A DNA stretch of 64,000 nt, taken from Scolanthus callimorphus. Taxonomy: Eukaryota > Cnidaria > Anthozoa > Actiniaria > Edwardsiidae. The stretch lies in NCBI GenBank assembly GCA_033964015.1, contig CM066912.1:33731205-33795204 (forward strand), in the 5' to 3' direction. Position 1 is the stretch's first letter. Each line of letters begins with the position of its first letter. Shown piece by piece: positions 22,408-34,600 of the stretch. The position numbers and the translations under genes are program-made. The notes under the pieces are model-generated. The model saw only the letters and a program-made list of their open reading frames with translations, ran no database searches and was not told where the DNA came from.

Positions 22408-22790
22408 ACAGGTGCAATCAATAATGCCTGGACTCGATCTTCTTGGACTTTCTGAATAACTTTGGATAACAGGCTAAAGGGAGGAAATAAATATACATAT
22501 TTATTTGACCAGTCCATGCAAAATGCATCAGTTTTATATGCCTCTGGATCAGCATGCCATGATACAAATGGCTTTAATTGGTAGTTATTCCGTGAGGCAA
22601 ACAAATCAATTTCTGGTTTTCCCCATCGCAAAACCAAACCCCCAAAAATCTTGGGGTTAAGTTGCCACTCTGTTCTATCATTGAACTTTCGACTTAGTCT
22701 ATCTGCTATGTCATTTTGTATTCCAGGGATATGGGAGGCAGTCAGCCATATATTTTTGGCAATACACCACTGCCAGATTTCCCTGGCCAC
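22095..22790 (-). CDS. DIRS-like pol: end of RNase H and linker region
   Basis: The frame opens inside RNase H (AREIWQWC, then SHIPGIQNDIADRLSRKF, the last catalytic Asp region). It continues with the DIRS-specific linker (EIDLFASRNN, PFVSWHADPEAYKTDAF, YLFPPFSLL, APVWRTQVWFP). It is separated from the upstream RNase H frame by a 1-base frameshift near 22790. Its C-terminal 100 residues overlap the recombinase ORF in another frame. Confidence 0.8.
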   Translation of the reverse strand: MAREIWQWCIAKNIWLTASHIPGIQNDIADRLSRKFNDRTEWQLNPKIFGGLVLRWGKPEIDLFASRNNYQLKPFVSWHADPEAYKTDAFCMDWSNKYVYLFPPFSLLSKVIQKVQEDRVQALLIAPVWRTQVWFPKISHLLIKQPVLLPRDKSLLQLPHNKTKVHPLYPKMKMMACLLSGEKSRIKTFQHELVSSLCHHGEQELSSSTEFIYVNGGSSQQKEVKIPFALL

Positions 22791-23146
22791 TCCATACAGG
22801 CATGGGAATGAGTGCCACCCATATTATTTATGTAAGTTAATGCTGTGACATTGTCTAACTGCAAATGGATATGAACATCTCTTTCCTCTGCACAAAGGGC
22901 TATCAGCCCTAGCTTTGCAGCTTCCATTTCAAGGCAGTTGATATGTTTAGTGGTTTCATGTTCAAGCCACCTGCCCCCTGTGGGTTGGGACCCCTCCCTA
23001 TGGGCGCCCCACCCTTCTAAGGAGGCATCGGTAGTAAGGGTAAAGTTTGGGCTGCCTTGGGAAAGTTTTTGTGTATTTCTGATGGCTGTGTAGCCACCAT
23101 TCAATGTCTCTTTTGGCTGCTTCAGAAAACTGCATAAGAGCTTCAA
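22742..23146 (-). CDS. DIRS-like pol: RNase H core
   Basis: This frame carries the RNase H catalytic pattern: FTLTTDASLEGWGA (first Asp), NCLEMEAAKLGL (Glu) and HLQLDNVTAL (second Asp). It overlaps the RT frame, and a 1-base shift near 23080-23100 separates them. A second shift near 22790 truncates it. As read, RT, RNase H core and RNase H tail lie in three different frames. Confidence 0.8.
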   Translation of the reverse strand: MKLLCSFLKQPKETLNGGYTAIRNTQKLSQGSPNFTLTTDASLEGWGAHREGSQPTGGRWLEHETTKHINCLEMEAAKLGLIALCAEERDVHIHLQLDNVTALTYINNMGGTHSHACMEWPGKSGSGVLPKIYG

Positions 23147-24230
23147 ATGAGCCTTTATTTGTTTTCAAAGCCTCGTTTTTCTCAATTTCTAGCTGTTTGT
23201 AAAAAAGTGGGCCATACTCCACTCCCACAGAATAGGAGACTAAAATGCCAATTAGTTGAGCTGCTTCTCTTATGCTGAAAAATGCCTTGTCTAAAATTGA
23301 CTGGCAGTGATAAATAATGTTCTGGATTTTCTCTTCTGTGAGACTGATTGTCATTTCAACAGAATTGAATTTAAATCCTAAGTGCTCAATGATTTGAGTT
23401 GGTACAGTGACAGATTTTTCCTGTGAAACCTGGAACCCTAGGTCTCGAAACAAGTTATGAGTTTCCACAATATTCCTCATACATGCATCATATGATTCCC
23501 CCATTAAAAAGCTATCATCTAAGTAGCCACTAGAGAGTAAACCTCTGGCTCGTAAAGTGGAATATACTGGCTTCATAAGTTTTGTGAATATCCGGGGAGC
23601 GGAGCTTAGGCCATTTGCTAAAGTCACATATTTATAAAGGTGGTTGCCAACTTGAAATTTAAGATACTTTTGTGACTCAGGACTGATGGACACTGAATAG
23701 TAGGCATCAGTCAAGTCTAGGGATGCCATAAAACAGTTTCTTGTTATCAAGTTGATGCACGACTGAATGGTATCCATCTTGAAATGGACGTGTAAAATAT
23801 GTTCATTTAGTTTTTTCACATTTAATATCAGCCTAAATTTTCCACTCTTTTTTAATCGTAAGAACACTGGAGATATAAATTCACCAGGTTCATGATCACA
23901 TTTTTCAATAACCTGCTTGTTCAATAGTTCTAAGATAAGTGCATCAAGAGCTTTCTCCTCATATTCACTAAAATTAGGTTGTTTATGCTGGAAATGTTGT
24001 ATTGGGGGGGATTGAAACATAATTTTGTACCCCATTACTATGTCCAAAATAGCTTTATCAGAAGTGATTTTTTCCCAGGCTTCCTGGTGAAATCTTAAGC
24101 GTCCTGCCGCTACTATATTTTTGTTTGCCAGTGTATTCTCACTGTTAATCACAGGTTTCTCTGTGTGTAAAGTAACATTTTGAGCACTGCTTACCTGAAC
24201 ATTAGTAACAGGTTTGCTAGGTAAGCTCAT
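22998..24230 (-). CDS. DIRS-like pol: reverse transcriptase
   Basis: The RT domain is recognised by KFRLILNVKKLNEHI (fingers), ASLDLTDAYYSVSI (motif A with catalytic Asp), LANGLSSAPRIFTKLM (motif B) and the SGYLDDSFLMG box (motif C, YLDD). A VSQEKS region follows with LGFKF (motifs D/E). The frame ends with unrelated residues after EWWLHSHQK, where the frameshift into RNase H occurs. The ATG-overlap with gag at 24227-24230 suggests translational coupling or readthrough in the parent element. Confidence 0.88.
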   Translation of the reverse strand: MSLPSKPVTNVQVSSAQNVTLHTEKPVINSENTLANKNIVAAGRLRFHQEAWEKITSDKAILDIVMGYKIMFQSPPIQHFQHKQPNFSEYEEKALDALILELLNKQVIEKCDHEPGEFISPVFLRLKKSGKFRLILNVKKLNEHILHVHFKMDTIQSCINLITRNCFMASLDLTDAYYSVSISPESQKYLKFQVGNHLYKYVTLANGLSSAPRIFTKLMKPVYSTLRARGLLSSGYLDDSFLMGESYDACMRNIVETHNLFRDLGFQVSQEKSVTVPTQIIEHLGFKFNSVEMTISLTEEKIQNIIYHCQSILDKAFFSIREAAQLIGILVSYSVGVEYGPLFYKQLEIEKNEALKTNKGSFEALMQFSEAAKRDIEWWLHSHQKYTKTFPRQPKLYPYYRCLLRRVGRP

Positions 24231-25177
24231 TTTCTTGCCACTTGATTCTGGGGTTGACTTCTTGCCATGTTTTTGTACCTGCCTTTGTTTCTTCCAATGG
24301 GGTACCTTCCCCGGCTTAAAAAAGGAAATGGTTTCCTTTGTTCACTCCTTCCCTGTTGGCTGTTGGAGTTGGCATTGTGCCTTCTTTGTTTTGATGTGAT
24401 TTTTGATGTCACTTTACTGGCCTCTGTGAGTTCTTTCACAGCTTTCCCCAGTTCTGACCCAAAAAGTAGATCTTTAATTGGAGTTTGATCACTGCAGAGC
24501 AACTTGTATTCAGATCTCATATCTGTTTTGAACAGTGCTCTGCGTCTCAGATCTATTTCATGTGATGAATCACAAAGAAGGGATAACCCATCTGAGAGTG
24601 TTTGCATGGCAGTGTCTGCCGCTGGGTCTGGATGTGTAACTTTCATGAGGACAGTAAGCACTTGAGCTACGGCTGTTATGCCCTTGACCAGTGTTTTTTG
24701 GGCTTTCTGTAACACGACATCATCAGTCTTGGTGTCTTTACTGACATTATTGAATATCTCTGGATTGACACGCACCACTTCCAGCCGTTTACAATTTCCT
24801 GGTGTTGGAAACTTGTTCATTAGCTCATCACGTGACTCTTTGCTCACGCCAATGCTTAGCAGTTCAGTCAGTAATTCCGACAAATCTGTATTTAAATCTT
24901 CTCCATCTTGTTGTGGTTTGTTGACTACTTTTGCCATATTAGTTAGAACACCAAACTGTTTCTTTGCCTTTTTTGGCGGAGGCTCGGGGATTTCCCCCTC
25001 TTCAGCTTCTGTATTGTCCTCGGGAGCTGGTTCACCTCTTTTATTAACTTCATCGTCAGTGTCGGATGACATTTCGTCGTCACCCGCCTGGAAGTTATCA
25101 TAAGCTGTTTTGATTTCCTGTACTACAGGCGTGAGGTTGCCAGTGAGCCAGTTATGGATTTCAACTGAACTTTAATC
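24227..25177 (-). CDS. DIRS-like gag-type protein, main frame
   Basis: The frame gives 281 residues from MSSDTDDEVNK, and it is open for a further 30 or so codons upstream (WLTGNLTPVVQEIKTAYDNF). Features: acidic N-terminal region (TEAEEGEIPEPPPKKAKK), helical middle, basic Arg/Gln-rich C-terminus (RRHNANSNSQQGRSEQRK) suited to RNA binding. No zinc knuckle is seen, as is usual for DIRS gag. Confidence 0.7.
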
Positions 25178-25193
25178 TCCTCTACGTCCGTGC

Positions 25194-25502
25194 TTAAAGA
25201 CGCTGAGCTCGTAGAAGCGCCTGACAATTTTGGCGCCAAAACATGGCCGTTGTTTTGCAAGGTTTTTCCCTCGGCCTTTTTGCCTGTTTGCTTTTCAGCA
25301 GGCTTCTTACCCTTTCGGGTGGGTTTGCCAGTGTTTTCTTTCCCTTTCGAGTATCTTTGCTGGCATGATTGTCGAGTTTCTCGACTGTTTCCTCGCCTAT
25401 CAGGCTTTCGCCTCGAGGTTCATTGATTCTGGCCTCGTGGTCTCCCATTGAGTTTTGGCGAGTGTTGAGAGGATTTTCCAACTCTAAGTCCAGACTCATC
25501 AC
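25194..25502 (-). pseudogene. DIRS-like gag, N-terminal part broken by frameshifts
   Basis: The ORF starts MSLDLELENPLNTRQ. About 55 codons in, a different frame becomes the more gag-like one (KPAEKQTGKKAEG, GASTSSASLSTDVEEIKVQL, KSITGSL), and then a second shift leads into the main gag frame at 25177. It is best read as one gag with two 1-base frameshifts. Confidence 0.5.
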
Positions 25503-25720
25503 CTCCTCAGCGATATTTCATAAAGGGCTTTCGCCTAGTGTCTGAACTGTGTTGTTTAGAAAACAGAAAAACTTGAAGATAAATGCAAAAAACACGAATT
25601 TGTTAGGTAGTTTCAAAGCGCGACTTCTCTCCACTGAAGGATACGCTCTAAATGATGATCTCCACTGCGCATGCGCTTATCTCATGTGATCTCGAATATG
25701 CAAATGAGGAGGTAGAACAC

Positions 25721-25912
25721 TTATTTAACTCTATAGTTTTATTTAACTTTATGTACGCCTTGCCTGTAATGGAGCCTCAGACACAAATCTAACCACTACA
25801 GAATTTCTTAGATCGAAGTTTCAAGAGGAGATACTCGTCTAAGCATACCAACATAAGAGATCTATTAGAAAAGGCTGACAAGAAACTATACGCAAGCAGA
25901 TCAAATGACTCC
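25721..25912 (+). pseudogene. Non-LTR retrotransposon RT, 3' part of split fragment
   Basis: This resumes the ORF interrupted at 20852: LFNSIVLFNFMYALPV, then, after a small indel and TAA (25781-25783), LQNFLDRSFKRRYSSKHT and NIRDLLEKADKKLYASRSND. The YALPVYG...LQNFLDRxxKRRYSS pattern is typical of the region after the RT palm in cnidarian LINEs. At SDYL it runs without interruption of frame into the 12-bp satellite. Confidence 0.82.
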
Positions 25913-26377
25913 GACTATCTAGACGATTATCTAGACGACTATCTAGACGATTATCTATACGACTATCTAGACGATTATCTAGACGATTATCTAGACGATT
26001 ATCTAGACGATTATCTAGACGATTATCTAGACGATTATCTAGACGATTATCTAGACGATTATCTAGACGATTATCTAGACGATTATCTAGACGATTATCT
26101 AGACGATTATCTAGACGGTTATCTAGACGGTTATCTAGACGGTTATCTAGACGATTATCTAGACGATTATCTAGACGATTATCTAGACGATTATCTAGAC
26201 GATTATCTAGACGATTATCTAGACGATTATCTAGACGATTATCTAGACGATTATCTAGACGATTATCTAGACGATTATCTAGACGGTTATCTAGACGATT
26301 ATCTAGACGGTTATCTAGACGATTATCTAGACGATTATCTAGACGATTATCTAGACGATTATCTAGACGATTATCTA
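25913..26377 (+). repeat. 12-bp satellite, first block (about 39 units)
   Basis: Perfectly phased GATTATCTAGAC units, with G/A variants (GGTTATC), start from the LINE codons for DYL. Every unit is exactly four codons, so the LINE frame stays open through the block and exits into GCT CCG CTC AGC CCT. Confidence 0.97.
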
Positions 26378-26623
26378 GCTCCGCTCAGCCCTGAAGCTGT
26401 GCCGGCAAAACAATTTCGCAAAACCGAAGGGAAGGTGAAATCTGGATCGTGGGCGTGTTTTTCTTGGAAAAGATTCACCTGGGAAAAGTTCTAATTCAAA
26501 CCATTTCTTAAGCGAGAGACAAAGCCGCCATCGCCGCCATGGTAAAAATCTGCCACAGAAACTAAAAAGAACTCGGTTCGCGCAGCCGAAAGCATCAAAG
26601 ACATTGAAACCTAACTGGTTCTC
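26378..26623 (+). other. Unique island between satellite blocks; likely source of the satellite spacer
   Basis: The LINE frame continues here (LAPLSPEAVPAKQFRKTEG, then WACFSWKRFTWEKF) to TAA near 26491. Segment 26450-26493 (ggcgtgtttttcttggaaaa, gattcacctggg) is the only non-array version of the spacer that recurs about 30 times later (cgggcgtgtttctgttggaa, gattcactttgggctaag). The remaining 130 bp are unremarkable. Confidence 0.6.
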
Positions 26624-28347
26624 TTGACGATTATCTTGACGATTATCTTGACGATTATCTAGACGATTATCTAGACGATTATCTAGACGATTATATAGAC
26701 GATTATCTAGACGATTATGTAGACGATTATCTAGACGATTATCTAGACGGTTATCTAGACGATTATCTAGACGATTATCTAGACGATTATCTAGACGATT
26801 ATCTAGACGGTTATCTAGACCATTATCTAGAAGATTATCTACACGATTATCTAGACGGTTATCTAGACGATTATCTATACGAGTATCTATACGACTATCT
26901 ATGCGATTATCTAGACGATTATCTAGACGAGTATCTAGACGATTATCTAGACGATTATCTATATGATTATCTATATGATTATCTATTTTTTTATCTATTT
27001 TATTGTCTATACGATTATCTATACGATTATCTAGACGATTATGTATACGATTATCTATACGATTATCTAGACGATTATCTAGACGAATTATCTGGACGAT
27101 TATCTGGACGATTATCTGGACGATTATCTGGACGATTATCTGGACGATTATCTACACGATTATCTACACGATTATCTAGACGATTATCTAGCGTGATTAT
27201 CGGGCGTGTTTCTGTTGGAAAAGATTCACTTTGGGCTAAGTTTTATGATTATCTATATGATTATCTATTGTATTATCTATTGTATTATCTATACGATTAT
27301 CTATACGATTATCTAGACAATTATCTAGACGATTATTTAGACGATTATCTAGACGATTATCTAGACGATTATCTAGACGATTATCTAGACGATCACCTAG
27401 ACGATTATCTAGACGATTATCTAGACGATTATCTAGACGATTATCTAGACGATTATCTAGACGATTATCTAGACGATTATCTAGACGATTATCTAGACGA
27501 TTATCTAGCGTGATTATCGGGCGTGTTTCTGGTGAAAAAGATTCACTTTGGGCTAAGGTTTATGATTATCTATATGATTATCTATATGATTATCTGTTTG
27601 ATTATCTATATGATTATCTTTACGATTATCTATACGATTATCAATAGGATTATCTATACGATTATCTATACGATTATCTATACGACTATCTATACGATTA
27701 TCTATACGATTATCTAGACGGTTATCCAGACCATTATCTAGAAGATTATCTAGACGGTTATCTAGACGATTATCTATACGAGTATCTATACGACTATCTA
27801 TGCGATTATCTAGACGATTATCTAGACGATTATCTAGACGAGTATCTAGACGATTATCTAGACGATTATCTATATGATTATCTATATGATTATCTATTTT
27901 TTTATCTTTTTTATTGTCTATACGATTATGTATACGATTATGTATACGATTATGTATACGATTATCTATACGATTATCTAGACGATTATCTAGACGATTA
28001 TCTGGACGATTATCTGGACGATTATCTGGACGATTATCTGGACGATTATCTAGACGATTATCTAGACGATTATCTAGACGATTATCTAGACGATTATCTA
28101 GACGATTATCTAGCGTGATTATCTAGACGATTATCTAGACGATAATCAAGCGTGATTATCGGGCGTGTTTCTGTTGGAAAAGATTCACTTGGGGTAAGGT
28201 TTATGATTATCTATATGATTTTCTAGATGATTATCTATATGATTATCTAGACGATTATCTAGACGATTATCTGTACGATTATCTAGACGACTATCTAGAT
28301 AATTATACGACTATCTAGACGACTATCTAGACGATTATCTAGACGAT
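26624..28347 (+). repeat. 12-bp satellite, second block with spacer units
   Basis: Units GATTATCTAGAC, GATTATCTATAC, GATTATCTGGAC and GATTATCTATAT. Spacer copies (cgggcgtgtttctgttg...) occur near 27200, 27519 and 28158. Confidence 0.96.
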
Positions 28348-28652
28348 TTATTTATTTATTTATTTATTTAAGGGATTTCATCTGTACACATATAAAAAAG
28401 TCACAATAAAACATGTAAGATACTAAAATTGACATTGACAGATGAGGGGCAAACTAACGGACACGAAGTCCCAAAAAAAGTAAGTCCCATTAATTACAAA
28501 TACATACACGATCCAAACAATACATACTTTAATACTACAAAGGTTATGAATGATAATAAAGAGAAGAGAAAAGCAGTTCCAGCGCAACTCACGCGCAGCA
28601 GTTTGTATTGTTAATCGATCTACAATAGGGGCAGATCGATTTCCATGTACGC
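28348..28652 (-). mobile_element. Retroelement 3' end inserted in the satellite
   Basis: About 300 bp of non-satellite DNA. On the minus strand it ends in an (AAATA)n-type tail (ttattta repeats at 28348-28371), the usual signature of a 3' LINE/SINE terminus. Satellite units flank it directly on both sides. No coding was recognised. Confidence 0.55.
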
Positions 28653-31600
28653 ACGATTATCTAGACGATTAACTAGACGATTATCTAGGCGATTATCTAG
28701 ACGGTTATCTAGACGATTATCTATAGGATTATCTATACGACTATCTATACGATTATCTAGACGATTATCTAGACGATTATCTACACGATTATCTAGACGG
28801 TTATCTATACGACTATCTATACGATTATCTAGACGATTATCTAGACGATTGTCTAGACGGTTATCTATACGATTATCTATACGATTATCTATACGACTAT
28901 CTATACGATTATCTAGAAGATTATCTGGACGATTATCTAGACGATTATCTAGACGATTATCTATACGATTATCTATACGACTATCTATACGACTATCTAT
29001 ACGATTATCTATACGATTATCTATACGATTATCTAGACGATTATCTAGACGATTATCTAGACGACTATCTAGACGACTATCTAGACGATTATCTAGACGA
29101 CTATCTAGACGATTATCTAGACGACCATCTAGACGATTATCTAGACAATTATCTATACGATTATCTATACGACTATCTATACGACTATCTATACGATTAT
29201 CTTTACGATTATCTAGACGACTATCTAGACGATTATCTAGACGATTATCTAGACGATTATCTAGACGATTATCTAGACGACTATCTAGACGACTATCTAG
29301 ACGATTATCTAGACGATTATCTAGACGATTATCTAGACGACTATCGAGACGACTATCTATACGACTATCTATACGACTATCTAGACGACTATCTAGACGA
29401 TTATCTAGACGATTATCTAGACGATTATCTTGACGATTATCTTGACGGTTATCTAGACGATTATCTATAGGATTATCTCTACGACTATCTAGACGATTAT
29501 CTAGACGATTATCTAGACGATTATCTAGACGATTATCTAGACGATTATCTAGAGTGATTGTCGGGCGTGTTTCTGTTGAAAAAGATTCACTTTGGGGTAA
29601 GGTTTTTGATTATCTATCTGATTATCTAGATGATTATCTATATGATTATGTAGACGATTATCTAGACGATTATCGGGCGTGTTTCTGTTGAAAAAGATTC
29701 ACTTTGGGCTAAGGTTTATGATTATCTATATGATTATCTATACGATTATCTATACGATTATCTATACGATTATCTAGACGATTATCTGGACGATTATCTG
29801 GACGATTATCTGGACGATTATCTGGACGATTATCTAGACGATTATCTAGACGATTATCTAGACGATTATCTAGACGATTATCTAGACGATTATCTAGACG
29901 ATTATCTAGACGATTATCTAGACGATTATCTAGACGATTATCTAGACGATTATCTAGACGATTATTTAGACGATTATCTAGACGATTATCTAGACGATTA
30001 TCTAGACGATTATCTAGACGATTATCTAGACGATTATCTAGACGATTATCTAGACGATTATCTAGACGATTATCTAGACGATTATCTAGACGATTATCTA
30101 GACGATTATCTAGACGATTATCTAGACGATTATCTAGACGATTATCTGGACGGTTATCTGGACGGTTATCTGGACGATTATCTGGACGATTATCTGGACG
30201 ATTATCTGGACGATTATCTGGACGATTATCTAGACGATTATCTAGACGATTATCTAGACGACTATCGAGACGACTATCTATACGACTATCTAGACGACTA
30301 TCTAGACGACTATCTAGACGATTATCTAGACGATTATCTAGACGATTATCTAGACGACTATCGAGACGACTATCTATACGACTATCTAGACGACTATCTA
30401 GACGATTATCTAGACGACTATCTAGACGATTATCTAGACAATTATCTAGACGATTATCTAGACGACTATCTATACGACTATCTATACGATTATCTAGAAG
30501 ATTATCTAGACGACTATCTAGACGATTATCTAGACGATTATCTAGACGATTATCTATACGATTATCTATACGATTATCTATACGACTATCTATACGATTA
30601 TCTAGAAGATTATCTGGACGATTATCTAGACGATTATCTAGACGATTATCTATACGATTATCTATACGACTATCTATACGACTATCTATACGATTATCTA
30701 TACGATTATCTATACGATTATCTAGACGATTATCTAGACGATTATCTAGACGACTATCTAGACGACTATCTAGACGATTATCTAGACGACTATCTAGACG
30801 ATTATCTAGACGACTTTCTAGACGATTATCTAGACAATTATCTATACGATTATCTATACGACTATCTATACGACTATCTATACGATTATCTATACGATTA
30901 TCTAGACGACTATCTAGACGATTATCTAGACGATTATCTAGACGATTATCTAGACGATTATCTATATGATTATCTATTTGATTATCTATACGATTATCTA
31001 TACGATTATCTATAGGATTATCTATAGGATTATCTATACGATTATCTATACGACTATCTATACGATTATCTAGACGGTTGTCTAGACGATTATCTAGACG
31101 GTTTGTCTAGACGATTATCTAGAAGATTATCTAGACGATGATCTAGACGGTTATCTAGACGATTATCTATACGAGTATATATGCGACTATCTATGCTATT
31201 ATCTAGACGATTATCTAGACGATTATCTAGACGATTATCTAGACGATTATCTTGACGATTATCTATATGATTATCTATATGATTATCTATTTTATTATCT
31301 ATACGACTATCTATACGATTATCTATACGACTATCTATACGATTATCTAGACGATTATCTAGACGATTATCTAGACGATTATCTAGACGATTATCTAGAC
31401 GATTATCTAGACGATTATCTAGACGATTATATAGACGATTATCTAGACGATTATCTAGACGATTATCTAGACGATTATCTAGACGATTATCTAGACGATT
31501 ATCTAGACGATTATCTAGACGACTAACTAGACGATTATCTAGACGATTATCTAGACGATTATCTAGACGATTATCTGGACGATTATCTGGACGATTATCT

Positions 31601-34600
31601 GGACGATTATCTGGACGATTATCTGGACGATTATCTGGACGATTATCTGGACGATTATCTGGACGATTATCTAGACGATTATCTAGACGATTATCTAGAC
31701 GATTTTCTAGACGATTTTCTAGACGATTATCTAGCGTGATTATCTAGACGACTATCTAGACGACTATCTAGACGATTATCTAGACGATTATCTAGACGAT
31801 TATCTGGACGATTATCTTTACGATTATCTGGACGATTATCTGGACGATTATCTAGACGATTATCTAGACGATTATCTAGACGATTTTCTAGCCTGATTAT
31901 CCGGCGTGTTCTGTTGGAAAAGATTCACTTTGGGCTAAGGTTTATGATTATCTATATGATTATCTATACGATTATCTATACGATTATCTATACGATTATC
32001 TATACGATTATCTATACGATTATCTATACGATTATCTATACGATTATCTATACGATTATCTATACGACTATCTATACGATTATCTATACGATTATCTATA
32101 CGATTATCTATACGATTATCTACACGGTTATCTAGACGATTATCTAGAAGATTATCTAGACGATTATCTAGACGATTATCTAGACGATTATCTATACGAT
32201 TATCTATACGACTATCTATACGACTATCTATACGATTATCTATACGATTATCTATACGATTATGTAGACGATTATCTAGACGATTATCTAGACGACTATC
32301 TAGACGACTATCTAGACGATTATCTAGACGACTATCTAGACGATTATCTAGACGACTTTCTAGACGATTATCTAGACAATTATCTATACGATTATCTATA
32401 CGACTATCTATACGACTATCTATACGATTATCTATACGATTATCTAGACGACTATCTAGACGATTATCTAGACGATTATCTAGACGATTATCTAGACGAT
32501 TATCTATATGATTATCTATTTGATTATCTATACGATTATCTATACGATTATCTATAGGATTATCTATAGGATTATCTATACGATTATCTATACGACTATC
32601 TATACGATTATCTAGACGGTTGTCTAGACGATTATCTAGACGGTTGTCTAGACGATTATCTAGAAGATTATCTAGACGATGATCTAGACGGTTATCTAGA
32701 CGATTATCTATACGAGTATATATGCGACTATCTATGCTATTATCTAGACGATTATCTAGACGATTATCTAGACGATTATCTAGACGATTATCTAGACGAT
32801 TATCTTGACGATTATCTATATGATTATCTATATGATTATCTATTTTATTATCTATACGACTATCTATACGATTATCTATACGACTATCTATACGATTATC
32901 TAGACGATTATCTAGACGATTATCTAGACGATTATCTAGACGATTATCTAGACGATTATCTAGACGATTATATAGACGATTATCTAGACGATTATCTAGA
33001 CGATTATCTAGACGATTATCTAGACGATTATCTAGACGATTATCTAGACGATTATCTAGACGACTAACTAGACGATTATCTAGACGATTATCTAGACGAT
33101 TATCTAGACGATTATCTGGACGATTATCTGGACGATTATCTGGACGATTATCTGACGATTATCTGGACGATTATCTGGACGATTATCTAGACGATTATCT
33201 AGACGATTATCTAGACGATTTTCTAGACGATTATCTAGCGTGATTATCTAGCGTGATTATCTAGACGACTATCTAGACGATTATCTAGACGATTATCTAG
33301 ACGATTATCTGGACGATTATCTGGACGATTATCTTTACGATTATCTGGACGATTATCTGGACGATTATCTAGACGATTATCTAGACGATTATCTAGACGA
33401 TTTTCTAGCCTGATTATCCGGCGTGTTTCTGTTGGAAAAGATTCACTTTGGGCTAAGGTTTATGATTATCTATATGATTATCTATACGATTATCTATACG
33501 ATTATCTATACGATTATCTATACGATTATCTATACGATTATCTATACGATTATCTATACGATTATCTATACGATTATCTATACGATTATCTATACGATTA
33601 TCTATACGACTATCTATACGATTATCTATACGATTATCTATACGATTATCTACACGATTATCTACACGGTTATCTAGACGATTATCTAGAAGATTATCTA
33701 GACGATTATCTAGACGATTATCTAGACGATTATCTAGACGATTATCTAGACGATTATCTAGACGATTATCTAGACGATTATCTAGACGATTATCTAGACG
33801 ATTGTCTAGACGATTGTCTAGACGATTATCTAGACGATTATCTAGACGATTATCTAGACGATATCTAGACGATTATCTAGACGATTATCTAGACGATTAT
33901 CTAGACGATTATCTAGACGATTATCTAGACGATTATCTAGACGATTATCTAGACGATTATCGGGCGTGTTTCTGTTGAAAAAGATTCACTTTGGGCTAAG
34001 GTTTATGATTATCTATATGATATCTAGAAGATTATCGGGCGTGTTTCTGTTGAAAAAGATTCACTTTGGGCTAAGGTTTATGATAATCTATATGATTATC
34101 TATATGATTATCTATTTGATTATCTATATGATTATGTATACGATTATCTATACGATTATCTAGCGTGATTATCTAGACGACTATCTAGACGACTATCTAG
34201 ACGATTATCTAGACGATTATCTAGACGATTATCTGGACGATTATCTTTACGATTATCTGGACGATTATCTGGACGATTATCTAGACGATTATCTAGACGA
34301 TTATCTAGACGATTTTCTAGCCTGATTATCCGGCGTGTTTCTGTTGGAAAAGATTCACTTTGGCTAAGGTTTATGATTATCTATATGATTATCTATACGA
34401 TTATCTATACGATTATCTATACGATTATCTATACGATTATCTATACGATTATCTATACGATTATCTATACGATTATCTATACGATTATCTATACGACTAT
34501 CTATACGATTATCTATACGATTATCTATACGATTATCTATACGATTATCTACACGGTTATCTAGACGATTATCTAGAAGATTATCTAGACGATTATCTAG

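Larger units (their letters stand above)
21109..25718 (-). mobile_element. DIRS-like tyrosine-recombinase retrotransposon, degenerate copy
   Basis: On the minus strand the order is gag-like ORF, reverse transcriptase, RNase H, then tyrosine recombinase, with no integrase. The ends are inverted: ttctacctcctcatttgcat...atcacatgaga at 21111-21149 matches the inverse at about 25680-25718. Inverted ends plus a tyrosine recombinase indicate DIRS rather than Ngaro-type elements (split direct repeats). It sits inside a LINE RT ORF. Frameshifts in gag and RT/RH make this copy non-functional as read. Confidence 0.85.

Noticed and set aside
24678..25103. A 141-codon frame on + opposite gag
   Set aside because: Antisense shadow of the DIRS-like gag frame.
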